Shown here one piece after another: positions 35,161 to 43,911 of a stretch of 64,000 nucleotides of DNA (position 1 is its first letter; every line of letters starts with the position of its first letter). The translations under genes and the position numbers were made by a program. The stretch is from assembly GCA_016715815.1 (NCBI GenBank), contig JADJXN010000001.1:186001-250000 (forward strand), read 5' to 3'. Source of the DNA: Oligoflexia bacterium (GTDB lineage: Bacteria; Bdellovibrionota; Bdellovibrionia; JABDDW01). The notes below the pieces were generated by a model. It was not told the DNA's origin. It made no database searches and saw only the letters and a program-made list of their open reading frames with translations.

Positions 35161-36003
35161 ATGAATAATATTAAAAAAAAACAACCCCACAAAGTAGTAA
35201 TCATTGCTTCTTTCGGGGCTAAATCTGCTTTAAAAACGGCTTTTATGCCAGCAAATCTGAAGAAACGTTATAATTCATGTAAAGTTGTGCTTTTTTCAAA
35301 TTCAAATTGGGCTCCTTGGGCAAAACTAATGGGTTATGACGATGTTAAAACCTTTAAATCTAATTTTGTATTAAAAATGCAATTAATTCTAGCGCGTCCA
35401 AGCCTAGTTATTGATTTAAGAGACGCAGCTCAATTTGAAGCGCTTTTAACTGAAAATGAAAGTTTAAATTTTAAATTTAATATAGATGCTATGGAATATC
35501 TAAAGGCTCAAGATGAAGTAATAGCTGAAGGTTTAAAAAATTATATTATTTTCTATAATGGCTTTACTTTTTTAGAAGATAAAGCATTTGAAAATAAAAA
35601 ATGGCCTTATGAGATTGAATTTTTAAATACTTATTTAAGAGAAAATAATAAAAAAATACTATATTTTTATGATCAAAAAAAACCTGCATTTGTAAACCCA
35701 CAGGTTCATTTTGTTGATGTCAATAAAGTCTCAAGCATAAAACTTATTATTTATTTAGAAAAAGCCCAAGCTTTTTATGGTACAGATAGTTTTTTAAGCC
35801 TTTTAAGTGCTGTTATTGGTACACCTACGACCATACTGCAGGGGCCTACAAGGGAGAGCAATATTAATTTAAAAAATGTTCAATTTTTGCAATCAAGCGT
35901 GCCTTGCAGCCCCTGTAATGATAACTTTGAATGCAAAGATAATGTTTGTATGAAGGTTTTTACACCCAAAGAACTAATCCCAGAAGCAGAGTTGAGTATA
36001 TGA
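35161..36003 (+). CDS. Glycosyltransferase family 9-like protein 1
   Basis: The 280-residue protein resembles the heptosyltransferase (GT9) fold, with the C-terminal half containing AFYGTDSFLSLLSAVIGTPTTILQGPT, which matches the donor-binding region of WaaC/WaaF-like enzymes. The N-terminal domain is short and diverged (VVIIASFGAKSALKTAFMPAN). The C-terminus carries a Cys-rich tail, CSPCNDNFECKDNVCM, like the CxPC...C...C tail of heptosyltransferases. It may add a sugar to LPS core or another envelope glycan. It overlaps the second GT9 gene by 4 bp (ATGA). Confidence 0.75.
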   Translation: MNNIKKKQPHKVVIIASFGAKSALKTAFMPANLKKRYNSCKVVLFSNSNWAPWAKLMGYDDVKTFKSNFVLKMQLILARPSLVIDLRDAAQFEALLTENESLNFKFNIDAMEYLKAQDEVIAEGLKNYIIFYNGFTFLEDKAFENKKWPYEIEFLNTYLRENNKKILYFYDQKKPAFVNPQVHFVDVNKVSSIKLIIYLEKAQAFYGTDSFLSLLSAVIGTPTTILQGPTRESNINLKNVQFLQSSVPCSPCNDNFECKDNVCMKVFTPKELIPEAELSI

Positions 36004-37109
36004 AACTAAAAGAAAATGTAAAAAAATTTTTAGATTATTTTTTAGGCATCCCATTACTGATTGTTTTAAGTTTTGTTAGAGAGGTTTTAAGATATACGTG
36101 GCGTCCTTTTGTAAGATTTTTTTGGACATTTTCTTCCTCGCAAGCCCGCTCGACTAGGCCAAGAATTTTGATTTTAAAATTAGATCATTTAAATGAAGCC
36201 GTAGCGATGCTTGCAGCCATAAGACTACTTAGAAAAGAACTTCCTAATGCTCATATTACATTTTTGGGTTCTCAAAAAAATGCCTCATTTTTTTCTAAAA
36301 CAAAAATGTTAGATCGTATTGAGGTTTTTAGCTACTCAACCTTTTGGGATATGACACGTGGGCATTATATGATGGTTTTAGATTTTCAAAGGCATTCTCG
36401 CATCTCTTCCATTTTAACAAGTTTTTTTAAAACGCCACTTTCGATAGGTTTTAATGTAAGCGGAGCTTTCAGACATTTTGCCTATGATGAAGTTAAAAAG
36501 TATAAGGAAAAGCTATCTCTTTCAAAAAACTTTTGGCATCTAGCAAAAGAGGCCATACATGCTTGTGGACATGTTAGCCAATCTGAATTTGGAGCAGATC
36601 AAGAATATGTATTTGAAGCATTAAGGCCTCTTTTATATGAAAATTCTTTTAAAAACATAGAGTTTAAATTACCTCAAAATTATGTTGTTTTTAATTTAGC
36701 AGGTCCTGAGAACATACAGGCTCGTTTGTTACCAGAACAATCTTGGATTAAAGTAATGGAAAAAATTAAGGCTCAAAATAACAATACTGAGTTTTTACTT
36801 GTGGGGCACGATTCAGAACAAGACTACACTCAGTTACAATCCCAAGGGGCTAAGCTTTGGATAGGTAAACTTTCTTTTGATGAATTATTTCAGGTCCTGC
36901 ATAATGCTAGTGAAGTTTATAGTATTGATAATGAATTTATAAACCTATGTGTTTTATTAAATAGAAAATTGACTGTATTTTTAGGGCCAACGACGGATCT
37001 ACAATTTGAAGGTTTAAATAATATAAAAATACTTAAATCTTATCTTCAGTGCGCCCCTTGTGGAGCCAGTTGCGCTGATCCTGTTTGTATGAAGGCTATT
37101 GAGCTTTAA
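36000..37109 (+). CDS. Glycosyltransferase family 9 (heptosyltransferase-like) protein 2
   Basis: I choose the ATG at 36000, forming an ATGA overlap with the upstream gene, over the in-frame TTG at 35946. The protein of about 369 residues begins with a membrane-associated amphipathic region (FLDYFLGIPLLIVLSFV), then a GT9 core: ILILKLDHLNEAVAMLAAIRLLR, PNAHITFLGS and the donor region VYSIDNEFINLCVLLNRKLTVFLGPT. The C-terminal tail CAPCGASCADPVCM matches the Cys cluster of the family. It is probably a heptosyl- or related transferase for LPS core. It overlaps the convergent UXS gene by 14 bp. Confidence 0.82.
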   Translation: MKLKENVKKFLDYFLGIPLLIVLSFVREVLRYTWRPFVRFFWTFSSSQARSTRPRILILKLDHLNEAVAMLAAIRLLRKELPNAHITFLGSQKNASFFSKTKMLDRIEVFSYSTFWDMTRGHYMMVLDFQRHSRISSILTSFFKTPLSIGFNVSGAFRHFAYDEVKKYKEKLSLSKNFWHLAKEAIHACGHVSQSEFGADQEYVFEALRPLLYENSFKNIEFKLPQNYVVFNLAGPENIQARLLPEQSWIKVMEKIKAQNNNTEFLLVGHDSEQDYTQLQSQGAKLWIGKLSFDELFQVLHNASEVYSIDNEFINLCVLLNRKLTVFLGPTTDLQFEGLNNIKILKSYLQCAPCGASCADPVCMKAIEL

Positions 37110-38028
37110 AATAATCAAAAGCTTTTTTAAAACCTTCCTCTAAAGAAACTTTAGGTTCCCACCCAAGTTCTTTTTTAGCTTTTGTAATATCCGGCTGTCT
37201 TTGTTTTGGATCATTTTCTGGTAGGGGTAAAAAGGTGGTTTTATAATCTTTCCATCCACATGTGTTTGCAACAGCTTTGGCAATATCTAAAACAGTAATT
37301 TCTTGAGGGTTACCTAAATTAATAGGGCTATCAATGCTACTTTGCATAAGCTTATAAATGCCCTCTACCAAGTCATCTACATAACATAGGCTTCTTGTTT
37401 GTTTGCCATCACCATAAATGGTTAAAGGTTTTTTAGCTAATGCCTGAGTGAAAAAGTTTGGAATAACACGGCCATCTTCTGGGCGCATACGTGTACCATA
37501 GGTATTAAAAATTCTAGCAATTCTAATTTGAAGGCCATGCATTCTCTTATAACCTATGCTCAACGCCTCAGCAAAACGTTTTGCTTCATCATAGCAGCCT
37601 CTAATTCCAAGCGTATTTACATTGCCCAAGTAAGTCTCCACTTGGGGGTGCACTAAAGGGTCCCCATAAACTTCAGAGGTAGAGGCTAATAAAATGCGAG
37701 CTTTATTTTGTTTTGCAAGCTCTAGTAAATGCATTTGTCCAAGGGCGCCTGTTTTTAAAATATAAACGGGCATTTTTTCAAAATCTACAGGGCTTGCTGG
37801 GCTTGCTAGATTGTAAATCTCATCACAACTAACGTTCATGAATAGTGGTGCTGTAATATCATGCTCTATCCAGCTAAAATTAGGGTTATCTATTAAATGC
37901 TGGATGTTTTTTCTTGCACCTGTAACAAGGCAATCAATGGCAAAAACTTTATAATTTTTTTTAAGTAAATATTCACAAAGATGGCTTCCAATAAAACCTG
38001 CGCCACCTGCTACTAAAGCGGTTTTCAT
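37096..38028 (-). CDS. UDP-glucuronate decarboxylase / UDP-xylose synthase-like SDR
   Basis: The 310-residue extended SDR enzyme has the NAD motif GGAGFIGSHLCEYL at the N-terminus, NLASPASPVDF, the catalytic SxnYxxxK pattern (STSEVYGDP; CYDEAKRFAE) and RIARIFNTYGTRMRPEDGRVIPNF, the typical UXS block. The enzyme converts UDP-glucuronate to UDP-xylose (or the 4-keto intermediate). It follows the ugd gene with a 4-bp overlap, so the two supply UDP-glucuronate then UDP-xylose for a cell-surface glycan. Confidence 0.9.
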   Translation of the reverse strand: MKTALVAGGAGFIGSHLCEYLLKKNYKVFAIDCLVTGARKNIQHLIDNPNFSWIEHDITAPLFMNVSCDEIYNLASPASPVDFEKMPVYILKTGALGQMHLLELAKQNKARILLASTSEVYGDPLVHPQVETYLGNVNTLGIRGCYDEAKRFAEALSIGYKRMHGLQIRIARIFNTYGTRMRPEDGRVIPNFFTQALAKKPLTIYGDGKQTRSLCYVDDLVEGIYKLMQSSIDSPINLGNPQEITVLDIAKAVANTCGWKDYKTTFLPLPENDPKQRQPDITKAKKELGWEPKVSLEEGFKKAFDYFKAQ

Positions 38029-39329
38029 GCCTTTTCCCTGCCAATGCAGTAATAAGTAAAGCCTAATTTTTTAATTTGGCTGGGGCTAAAAACGTTTCGG
38101 CCGTCAAAAATAATTTTTTGCTTTAATAAATTTTTTATTTTTTCAAACTCTAGGCTCTTAAACTCATTCCATTCAGTTACTAAAACTAAAGCGTCAGCAC
38201 CGTTAATGGCTTCATAGCTATTTTTAGAATATTCAAGTTTAGAGCCAAAACGTTTTTTAGTATTTTCCATGGCTACGGGGTCATAGACTTTAATTTTTGC
38301 ACCTTCTTTTAACAATAAATCTATAATTTCAAATGAAGGGGCTTCTCTCACGTCATCAGTGCGGGGTTTAAACGCAAGTCCCCAAATGCCAAGTGTTATG
38401 TTATTTAAATTTTTAAAATGGCTTTTAATTTTTTTAAATAAAACTGTTTTTTGCTCATCATTGGCAAGATCTGTTGCTTTAATAACGGCCATATTTACTT
38501 TATTTTCTTCACCGGATTTAATTAGTGCTTTTACATCTTTAGGAAAGCAACTTCCGCCGTAACCAACACCTGGATAGAAAAACGCTGGGTTAATTCTAGA
38601 GTCAGATGTAAATCCTTTTTTAACTTCTTCAATATCGGCCCCAACAGCATCACATAAAAGTGCAAGCTCATTGATAAAACTAATTTTTGTAGCTAAAAAA
38701 GAATTGGCTGCATACTTGCAAAGCTCAGCGGCTTTATTTTTCATAAATAAAATGGGGTTTCCGTTTTTAGTAAAAGGTGCATAAAGCTCGCCCATAACTT
38801 GTTTTGCATTTTCCGTAGAATGCCCGATAACAACTCTATCAGGGCGTAAAAAATCATCTATTGAAGCGCCTTCTTTTAAAAACTCAGGGTTACTAACAAC
38901 ATCAAAAGGTAGTTTCGTAATGCTTTTAACCAGTTGCGTTACCTTTTCTGCAGTTCCTACTGGGACTGTACTTTTTAAAACTATGACCTTCTCATTTTTC
39001 ATTTGGGTTGCAATTTCTTTTGCCACACCTAACACGTGAGATAAATCTGCTGAGCCGTCTTCATTCTCAGGTGTTCCAACGGCGATAAAAATAACTCCAG
39101 AGCTGTCAATGGCTTTTTTCTTATCTGTAGTAAAGCTAATTCGGCCAGCTTGAATGCTTGATTTTAGTAATTCATCAAGGCCTGGCTCATAAATAGGAAC
39201 AAGGCCATCTTGAAGTTTTTTAATTTTATTCTCGTCTATATCTACACAAATAACGTCGTTACCTGCATCAGCAAAGCAAACGCCCGCTACAAGACCCACA
39301 TAACCTGTGCCAAAAACTGAAAGTTTCAA
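38025..39329 (-). CDS. ugd: UDP-glucose 6-dehydrogenase
   Basis: The 434-residue protein has the NAD motif FGTGYVGLVAGVCFADAG, EFLKEGASIDDFLRPDRVV, and the catalytic Cys in PGVGYGGSCFPKDVKAL. It oxidises UDP-glucose to UDP-glucuronate. The start is TTG at 39329, supported by AGGAGA upstream. Full length and well conserved. It is the first gene of the ugd-uxs pair and is divergent from the flippase gene with a 35-bp gap. Confidence 0.94.
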   Translation of the reverse strand: MKLSVFGTGYVGLVAGVCFADAGNDVICVDIDENKIKKLQDGLVPIYEPGLDELLKSSIQAGRISFTTDKKKAIDSSGVIFIAVGTPENEDGSADLSHVLGVAKEIATQMKNEKVIVLKSTVPVGTAEKVTQLVKSITKLPFDVVSNPEFLKEGASIDDFLRPDRVVIGHSTENAKQVMGELYAPFTKNGNPILFMKNKAAELCKYAANSFLATKISFINELALLCDAVGADIEEVKKGFTSDSRINPAFFYPGVGYGGSCFPKDVKALIKSGEENKVNMAVIKATDLANDEQKTVLFKKIKSHFKNLNNITLGIWGLAFKPRTDDVREAPSFEIIDLLLKEGAKIKVYDPVAMENTKKRFGSKLEYSKNSYEAINGADALVLVTEWNEFKSLEFEKIKNLLKQKIIFDGRNVFSPSQIKKLGFTYYCIGREKA

Positions 39330-39364
39330 TTGTATTTCTCCTAAAAATGCCTAAGCTAGCATAA

Positions 39365-40318
39365 ATGAATTCTAGATTAAAAGCACTAACTATCAATTTT
39401 GCTAAATTTGGTTTAGCTGCGGTGCTTATTTTTTGGCTTGTTAAATCAGAAAAAATCACTTTTGACCCCTTCAAACTGCTTTTTGAAAAGTGGTGGCTCA
39501 TTCCATTTGCTTTAGGTTCAGTGTTGATTGTTATTTTAGTAAATAACTACCGCTGGGTGCTGCTTTTACGGGGGCAAAAAATCAATAAAAATTGGTTTAG
39601 CACATTAAGGCTTACATTTATTGGTTTGTTTTTTAACTTGGTAATGCCTGGTAGTGTGGGGGGGGACGTCTTAAAAGCATATTATATTTCAAAAGATCAT
39701 CCGCAAACTAAAATGAAGTCTGTTACAAGTATTATAGTGGATCGTATTGTGGGGCTTTATGCCATTATTGTGATTGCTTTTTTGGCAATTATATTTAATT
39801 TTGAGAAATTATCATCACAACCCCAGTTAAAAAGTCTCTCGGTATTTATTGTTGTACTGTTTATTGGATTTAGTGTGTTTTTTACTCTTAGTTTTTCAAG
39901 AAGAATTAGAAAAAACAAAATAACCAAATTTGTTTTAGAAAAAATTCCTGGAGGGCGACTGATTGAAAAGCTTTATGATGCTCTTAATGCCTTTCGTAAC
40001 GGAACTTATGAATTTATTGTTGGAATTTTATTAAGCCTATTTGCTCAAACGCAGCTTATTTTTTCTCTTTATGTTTTAGCTCAAGAGCTTCATTTTGACA
40101 CCTCCCTAAGGGCGTGTTTTTTTATTATTCCTATTGGTTTTATAGCCACAGCAATTCCTGTGAGCCCTGCGGGCATTGGTGTGGGCCAAGCCGTTTTTTT
40201 TAAGCTTTTTCAGTGGTATGGCGGGGTTGACACAGTACTGGGGCCGACACTTATAACAATTAATCAAATTTGCTTTGCTATTTTTAAGTTTAGTAGGAGC
40301 CATTTTTTATCTAAGTAG
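39365..40318 (+). CDS. Flippase-like / lysylphosphatidylglycerol synthase transmembrane family protein, C-terminus altered by a frameshift
   Basis: The 317-residue polytopic protein (UPF0104/LPG_synthase_TM family) has at least seven hydrophobic segments and family motifs NNYRWVLLLRGQ, NLVMPGSVGGDVLKAYYIS and PIGFIATAIPVSPAGIGVGQ. It may move a lipid-linked intermediate across the inner membrane; its glycan neighbours fit this. The last residues (FKFSRSHFLSK) look wrong. Removing one T from the TTT run at 40289-40291 gives FKLVGAIFYLSRRQK, a typical family ending, with a stop at 40329-40331 that overlaps the recO GTG by 4 bp (GTGA). So one inserted base is likely. Confidence 0.82.
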   Translation: MNSRLKALTINFAKFGLAAVLIFWLVKSEKITFDPFKLLFEKWWLIPFALGSVLIVILVNNYRWVLLLRGQKINKNWFSTLRLTFIGLFFNLVMPGSVGGDVLKAYYISKDHPQTKMKSVTSIIVDRIVGLYAIIVIAFLAIIFNFEKLSSQPQLKSLSVFIVVLFIGFSVFFTLSFSRRIRKNKITKFVLEKIPGGRLIEKLYDALNAFRNGTYEFIVGILLSLFAQTQLIFSLYVLAQELHFDTSLRACFFIIPIGFIATAIPVSPAGIGVGQAVFFKLFQWYGGVDTVLGPTLITINQICFAIFKFSRSHFLSK

Positions 40319-40327
40319 GCGGCAAAA

Positions 40328-41011
40328 GTGAGCGAGATAAAATCAAAAGGTTTTATTTTACGTACCACAAAGACTAAAGAATCAGATTTGGTTGTGGTTA
40401 TTCTTAACCAAAAAGGGGAAAAAGTTTCTGCCTATGCAAGAGCTGCGCTAAAAAGTAAGAAAAGATTTTTAGGTGGCTTACAAAGGCTTTCGCAAATTGA
40501 GTATAGGCTTTCTGAGAAATTATTTGGCGGCCTTGGCATTTTAGAAGAAACAAGGTTATTAAAAGATTTTTCAAACCTTTCTAGGTCTGTTGAGGTTTTA
40601 AGCTTAAGCAGTTATTTGTGTGAGCTTTGTGAGTATTGCGCCCATGAGGGGCTTGAAAATGAGCAGCTTTACAATTTGCTAGGCTCAGCACTTAAAAATT
40701 TAAACCAAGGGGTAAATGAACATTTAGTGGTTGTGCAGTTTGAGGTAAAACTTTTATCTTTAATGGGCTGGCATACGCATTTTGAAAAAATTTTGGCTGA
40801 AGAAAAGAATCTAATTACCTACTTATTAACCCATAAAATGGAAGAAACTAAATTAACACTTGAGCAGGTGCAAAAAATTTCAGGTCTTGTGAAGTTTTGG
40901 GTAAAAGAGCATATTGGTGAAAAACATTTTAAGTCTTTAGAGGTGTTTTTAGCATTAAGAGCGCTTCAAAAACAAGATGTGATGCCTTATCCAAAAAATG
41001 GCTCCGATTAG
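40328..41011 (+). CDS. recO: DNA repair protein RecO
   Basis: The 227-residue protein has an N-terminal OB-fold (KGFILRTTKTKESDLVVVILNQKGEKVSAYARAA) and a helical C-terminal domain, as in RecO, which helps load RecA with RecR in gap repair. The CxxC...CxxC zinc site of many RecO proteins is missing: the region reads LMGWHTHFEKILAEEKN. Some RecO families lack zinc. The start is GTG; its overlap with the corrected end of the flippase gene supports it. The 3' end overlaps dedA by 57 bp on the opposite strand. Confidence 0.85.
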   Translation: MSEIKSKGFILRTTKTKESDLVVVILNQKGEKVSAYARAALKSKKRFLGGLQRLSQIEYRLSEKLFGGLGILEETRLLKDFSNLSRSVEVLSLSSYLCELCEYCAHEGLENEQLYNLLGSALKNLNQGVNEHLVVVQFEVKLLSLMGWHTHFEKILAEEKNLITYLLTHKMEETKLTLEQVQKISGLVKFWVKEHIGEKHFKSLEVFLALRALQKQDVMPYPKNGSD

Positions 41012-41575
41012 AATAAGAACACCAATAAAAATATCAGCTTGGTGAAAGTAAACTTTCAAATCGCGCCAGTTTTCACCCATTTTCATTCCCACCCAAGCTA
41101 GAAAATAACAAAATGGCAAGGAGCCTAAAAAACTATAAATACTAAATTTTAAAAAATTCATTTTAGCCATGCCGGCAGGCAAAGCAATAAAAGTGCGAAC
41201 CACAGGTAAAAGCCTTGAAACAAAAGCAATAATTTCTCCATATTTATTAAATAAATCCTCTGCCATTTGAACATCTTTAGGGTTTAGTAAAATATATTTT
41301 CCATACTTATCAACAAATGGCCTTCCACCATATTTACCAACCCAATAAGCCACCCAACCGCCCAAAACACAGCCAACAGCTCCTGCAATGGCTACTTCCC
41401 AAAGCCCAAAGACACCTTTATAAACAAGGTACCCAGCAAAGGGCATAATAATCTCACTAGGAAGAGGGATACAGGCACTTTCAATGGCCATTAAAAGAAT
41501 AATTCCAGGGTAGCCCAGGCTTTGCTCTACCATAATTATCCAAGCGCCAACTTTTTCTAAAAGTTCATGAATCAT
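40955..41575 (-). CDS. DedA-family membrane protein
   Basis: The 206-residue protein has the DedA (SNARE-associated) pattern: ESACIPLPSEIIMPFAGYL near residue 32, GAVGCVLGGWVAYWVGKYGGRPFV, and FVSRLLPVVRTFIALPAGMAKM, followed by membrane helices. DedA proteins act in lipid and undecaprenyl-phosphate recycling. It overlaps the HAD gene upstream by 4 bp and recO antisense by 57 bp. The 57-bp antisense overlap means the ends of both coding regions are constrained. Confidence 0.92.
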   Translation of the reverse strand: MIHELLEKVGAWIIMVEQSLGYPGIILLMAIESACIPLPSEIIMPFAGYLVYKGVFGLWEVAIAGAVGCVLGGWVAYWVGKYGGRPFVDKYGKYILLNPKDVQMAEDLFNKYGEIIAFVSRLLPVVRTFIALPAGMAKMNFLKFSIYSFLGSLPFCYFLAWVGMKMGENWRDLKVYFHQADIFIGVLILIGAIFWIRHHILFLKRS

Positions 41576-42111
41576 TTTTTGCCTTTTTTAATAATTATTT
41601 TTGCGGCATCTAAAAGATCTTTGGCAATAATTTCGGGCCTTCCAAAACCTTCATCAATTGCAGGTGTAGTTTCATTTTGAAGTAAAATACTTTTACAGCC
41701 TGCACGTAAGCCTGCTTCTACGTCTGTCATTCTATCTCCAACCATCCATGAGTTTTTTAAATCTATCTCATATTTTTTTGCCGCCTCTAAAAGCATACCG
41801 GGCTCAGGCTTTCGGTTAAAAGAGCCGCTATCAACGGCATCAGGCGCATAATAGGTGTCTGTTATAATGGCATTTTGTTCTTTAAGTTTGTCTGCAATAA
41901 TTTGATTTATTTCCTTTAGAACACTTTCTTTAACAATACCTCTAGCAACTCCGCTTTGGTTTGTGGCTACAATAATTATATAGCCATGTTCGTTAAGAAG
42001 TCTTATGGCTTCATAGGATTCTGGGAAGATTTCAATCTTAGCGGGGTCATTTAAATAGACCATATCTCTTATAATTGTGCCGTCGCGATCCAAAAATACT
42101 GCTTTTTTCAT
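41572..42111 (-). CDS. HAD-IIIA phosphatase, GmhB-like
   Basis: The 179-residue HAD-IIIA phosphatase has motif I FLDRDGTI near residue 6, TNQSGVARG near residue 50, FNRKPEPGM near residue 99 and GDRMTDVEAG near residue 122. This is the D-glycero-D-manno-heptose-1,7-bisphosphate 7-phosphatase / histidinol-phosphatase group. The zinc-binding loop of GmhB (CxHxPxxxCxCRKP) is not present: the region reads YYAPDAVDSGSFNRKP, with no Cys. The substrate is therefore uncertain, though heptose-related phosphates fit its envelope-glycan neighbours. It overlaps dedA by 4 bp. Confidence 0.78.
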   Translation of the reverse strand: MKKAVFLDRDGTIIRDMVYLNDPAKIEIFPESYEAIRLLNEHGYIIIVATNQSGVARGIVKESVLKEINQIIADKLKEQNAIITDTYYAPDAVDSGSFNRKPEPGMLLEAAKKYEIDLKNSWMVGDRMTDVEAGLRAGCKSILLQNETTPAIDEGFGRPEIIAKDLLDAAKIIIKKGKK

Positions 42112-42177
42112 GTTGCTCCAAAGTGTGGATTGTGAAATAAAAATTAACTAAGATTATATATAAAGCCAAGGTGAAAG

Positions 42178-43905
42178 TTGACCGTACTTAAAAGACTTAT
42201 TCCGTTTTTAAAACCATACACATTTACTATAGTGGCAACACTGTTTTTAGGAATATTACTTAGTGGTGTTACTATTGGAACGGCGCGCCTTGTTCAGCTT
42301 ATTATTGATGAGGTTTTTGTTCAAAAAAGAAAAGAGATTTTGCTTCTGGCTCCATTTGCCATTGTCGCAATTTATTTAGTAAGTGGTGTGATTAGATTTA
42401 TTCATATGTTTTATCTTAAACTTACCACTGAAAAAATTGGTTTTGATATTCGCTCAAAATTACAAGCTCATTTTGCACATATGAGCCTTGATTTTCATAC
42501 AGGTAATTCCTCAGGTGCATTAATGAGTAAAACTATTCATGATGTTATTTCAATTCAGCAGGGTTTAGGCTTAATGGCAGATATTATTCGAGAACCGATA
42601 AGTGCTCTGGCCATGCTTGGCTATTTATTTTATGTAGACTGGAAACTGACGTTAATTACATTTTTTTCTGCACCTATTTTAATAGCAGCCTCAAGAAGTT
42701 TAGGAAAAAGTGTTAGAAAATATAGCCACATTCAACAATATATTATGGAAAATATTATGCTTACTTTAAAGGAAACTCTTGATGGCATAAGAGTTATTAA
42801 GGCTTTTACTTTAGAAAAGCATATGAAAGACAAATTCCAAAACATACTTGGCCAAATGGTGGCAACACGTAAAAAGATTTTAATGCGTGAAGAGATTTCT
42901 GGCCCCGTGTTTGAGCTTTTAGCCGCCATGACTTTTGGTGGAATTTTATTCTACGCCGGCTCTGAGGCGATTAAAGGGAATAATACTGTTGGTGCGTTTA
43001 TGTCTTATGTTTTTGTTTTGGGTTCCATGCAAGGCCCTATTAAAAAATTACAAGACGCTCATGTCAGGCTTCAACATGCTATTGCCTCAACACAACGTGT
43101 GTTTGAGGTTTTAGATTCCCCCATTACTGTAAAAGAGCCTTATGAAGTAGAGCGAATTCAGAAAAATTGGGACCCAAATTGGAAAACCATTGAGTATAAA
43201 AATGTTCATTTTAGTTACGGCAATAAAGAAGTACTTAAAGGAATTAATTTAAAAGTTAACCGTGGTGAGGTGTTAGCTATTGTTGGTGGAAGCGGTGGGG
43301 GGAAAACAACTTTAGTTAATTTATTACCACGTTTTTATGACGTGACTATTGGGGAAATACTCATTGACGGAGTGGATGTAAGAGATTTTTCCACCCAAGA
43401 TTTAAGAGCAAATATTGGCCTTGTTACCCAAGATGTGTTTTTATTTAACGAGACTATTAGAGAAAATATTATTGCAGGCCAAGTTAACTATAACCCCCAA
43501 AAAATAAAAGAAGCCTTAAGTGCCGCAAATGCAGAAAACTTTGTTCAAAGACTGCAAAATAAAGAAGAAGCTGTGGTGGGAGATAGAGGGGCTCTCTTAT
43601 CTGGTGGTGAGAGACAACGCTTAAGTATTGCGCGCGCTTTATTTAAAAACACACCAATTTTAATTTTAGATGAGGCCACCAGCAGCCTTGATTCTGAAAG
43701 TGAAAAGCTTGTGCAACAAGCACTAGATCAGCTTATGGAAGGTAGAACCACTTTTGTTATTGCACATAGGCTTTCAACCATTCAAAACGCTGACCGCATA
43801 GTGGTTTTATCTGATGGCAAAATTGTAGAGCAAGGTAGGCACGCTGAGCTTTTACAAAAGCAAGGGACTTACTTTAGCCTGCACAAACACCAGTTTGGCG
43901 GGTGA
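42178..43905 (+). CDS. MsbA-like ABC exporter (fused membrane and ATPase domains)
   Basis: The 575-residue protein has an N-terminal six-helix transporter domain (about 1-310) and a C-terminal ATPase with Walker A GGSGGGKTTL, LLSGGERQRLSIARALF, Walker B ILILDEATSSLDSESE and an H-loop FVIAHRLSTI. It is of the lipid A/LPS flippase MsbA type and may export lipids or a glycolipid. The start is TTG with AGGTGA just upstream. Divergent from the GmhB-like gene. Confidence 0.88.
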   Translation: MTVLKRLIPFLKPYTFTIVATLFLGILLSGVTIGTARLVQLIIDEVFVQKRKEILLLAPFAIVAIYLVSGVIRFIHMFYLKLTTEKIGFDIRSKLQAHFAHMSLDFHTGNSSGALMSKTIHDVISIQQGLGLMADIIREPISALAMLGYLFYVDWKLTLITFFSAPILIAASRSLGKSVRKYSHIQQYIMENIMLTLKETLDGIRVIKAFTLEKHMKDKFQNILGQMVATRKKILMREEISGPVFELLAAMTFGGILFYAGSEAIKGNNTVGAFMSYVFVLGSMQGPIKKLQDAHVRLQHAIASTQRVFEVLDSPITVKEPYEVERIQKNWDPNWKTIEYKNVHFSYGNKEVLKGINLKVNRGEVLAIVGGSGGGKTTLVNLLPRFYDVTIGEILIDGVDVRDFSTQDLRANIGLVTQDVFLFNETIRENIIAGQVNYNPQKIKEALSAANAENFVQRLQNKEEAVVGDRGALLSGGERQRLSIARALFKNTPILILDEATSSLDSESEKLVQQALDQLMEGRTTFVIAHRLSTIQNADRIVVLSDGKIVEQGRHAELLQKQGTYFSLHKHQFGG

Positions 43906-43911
43906 TCAAAA

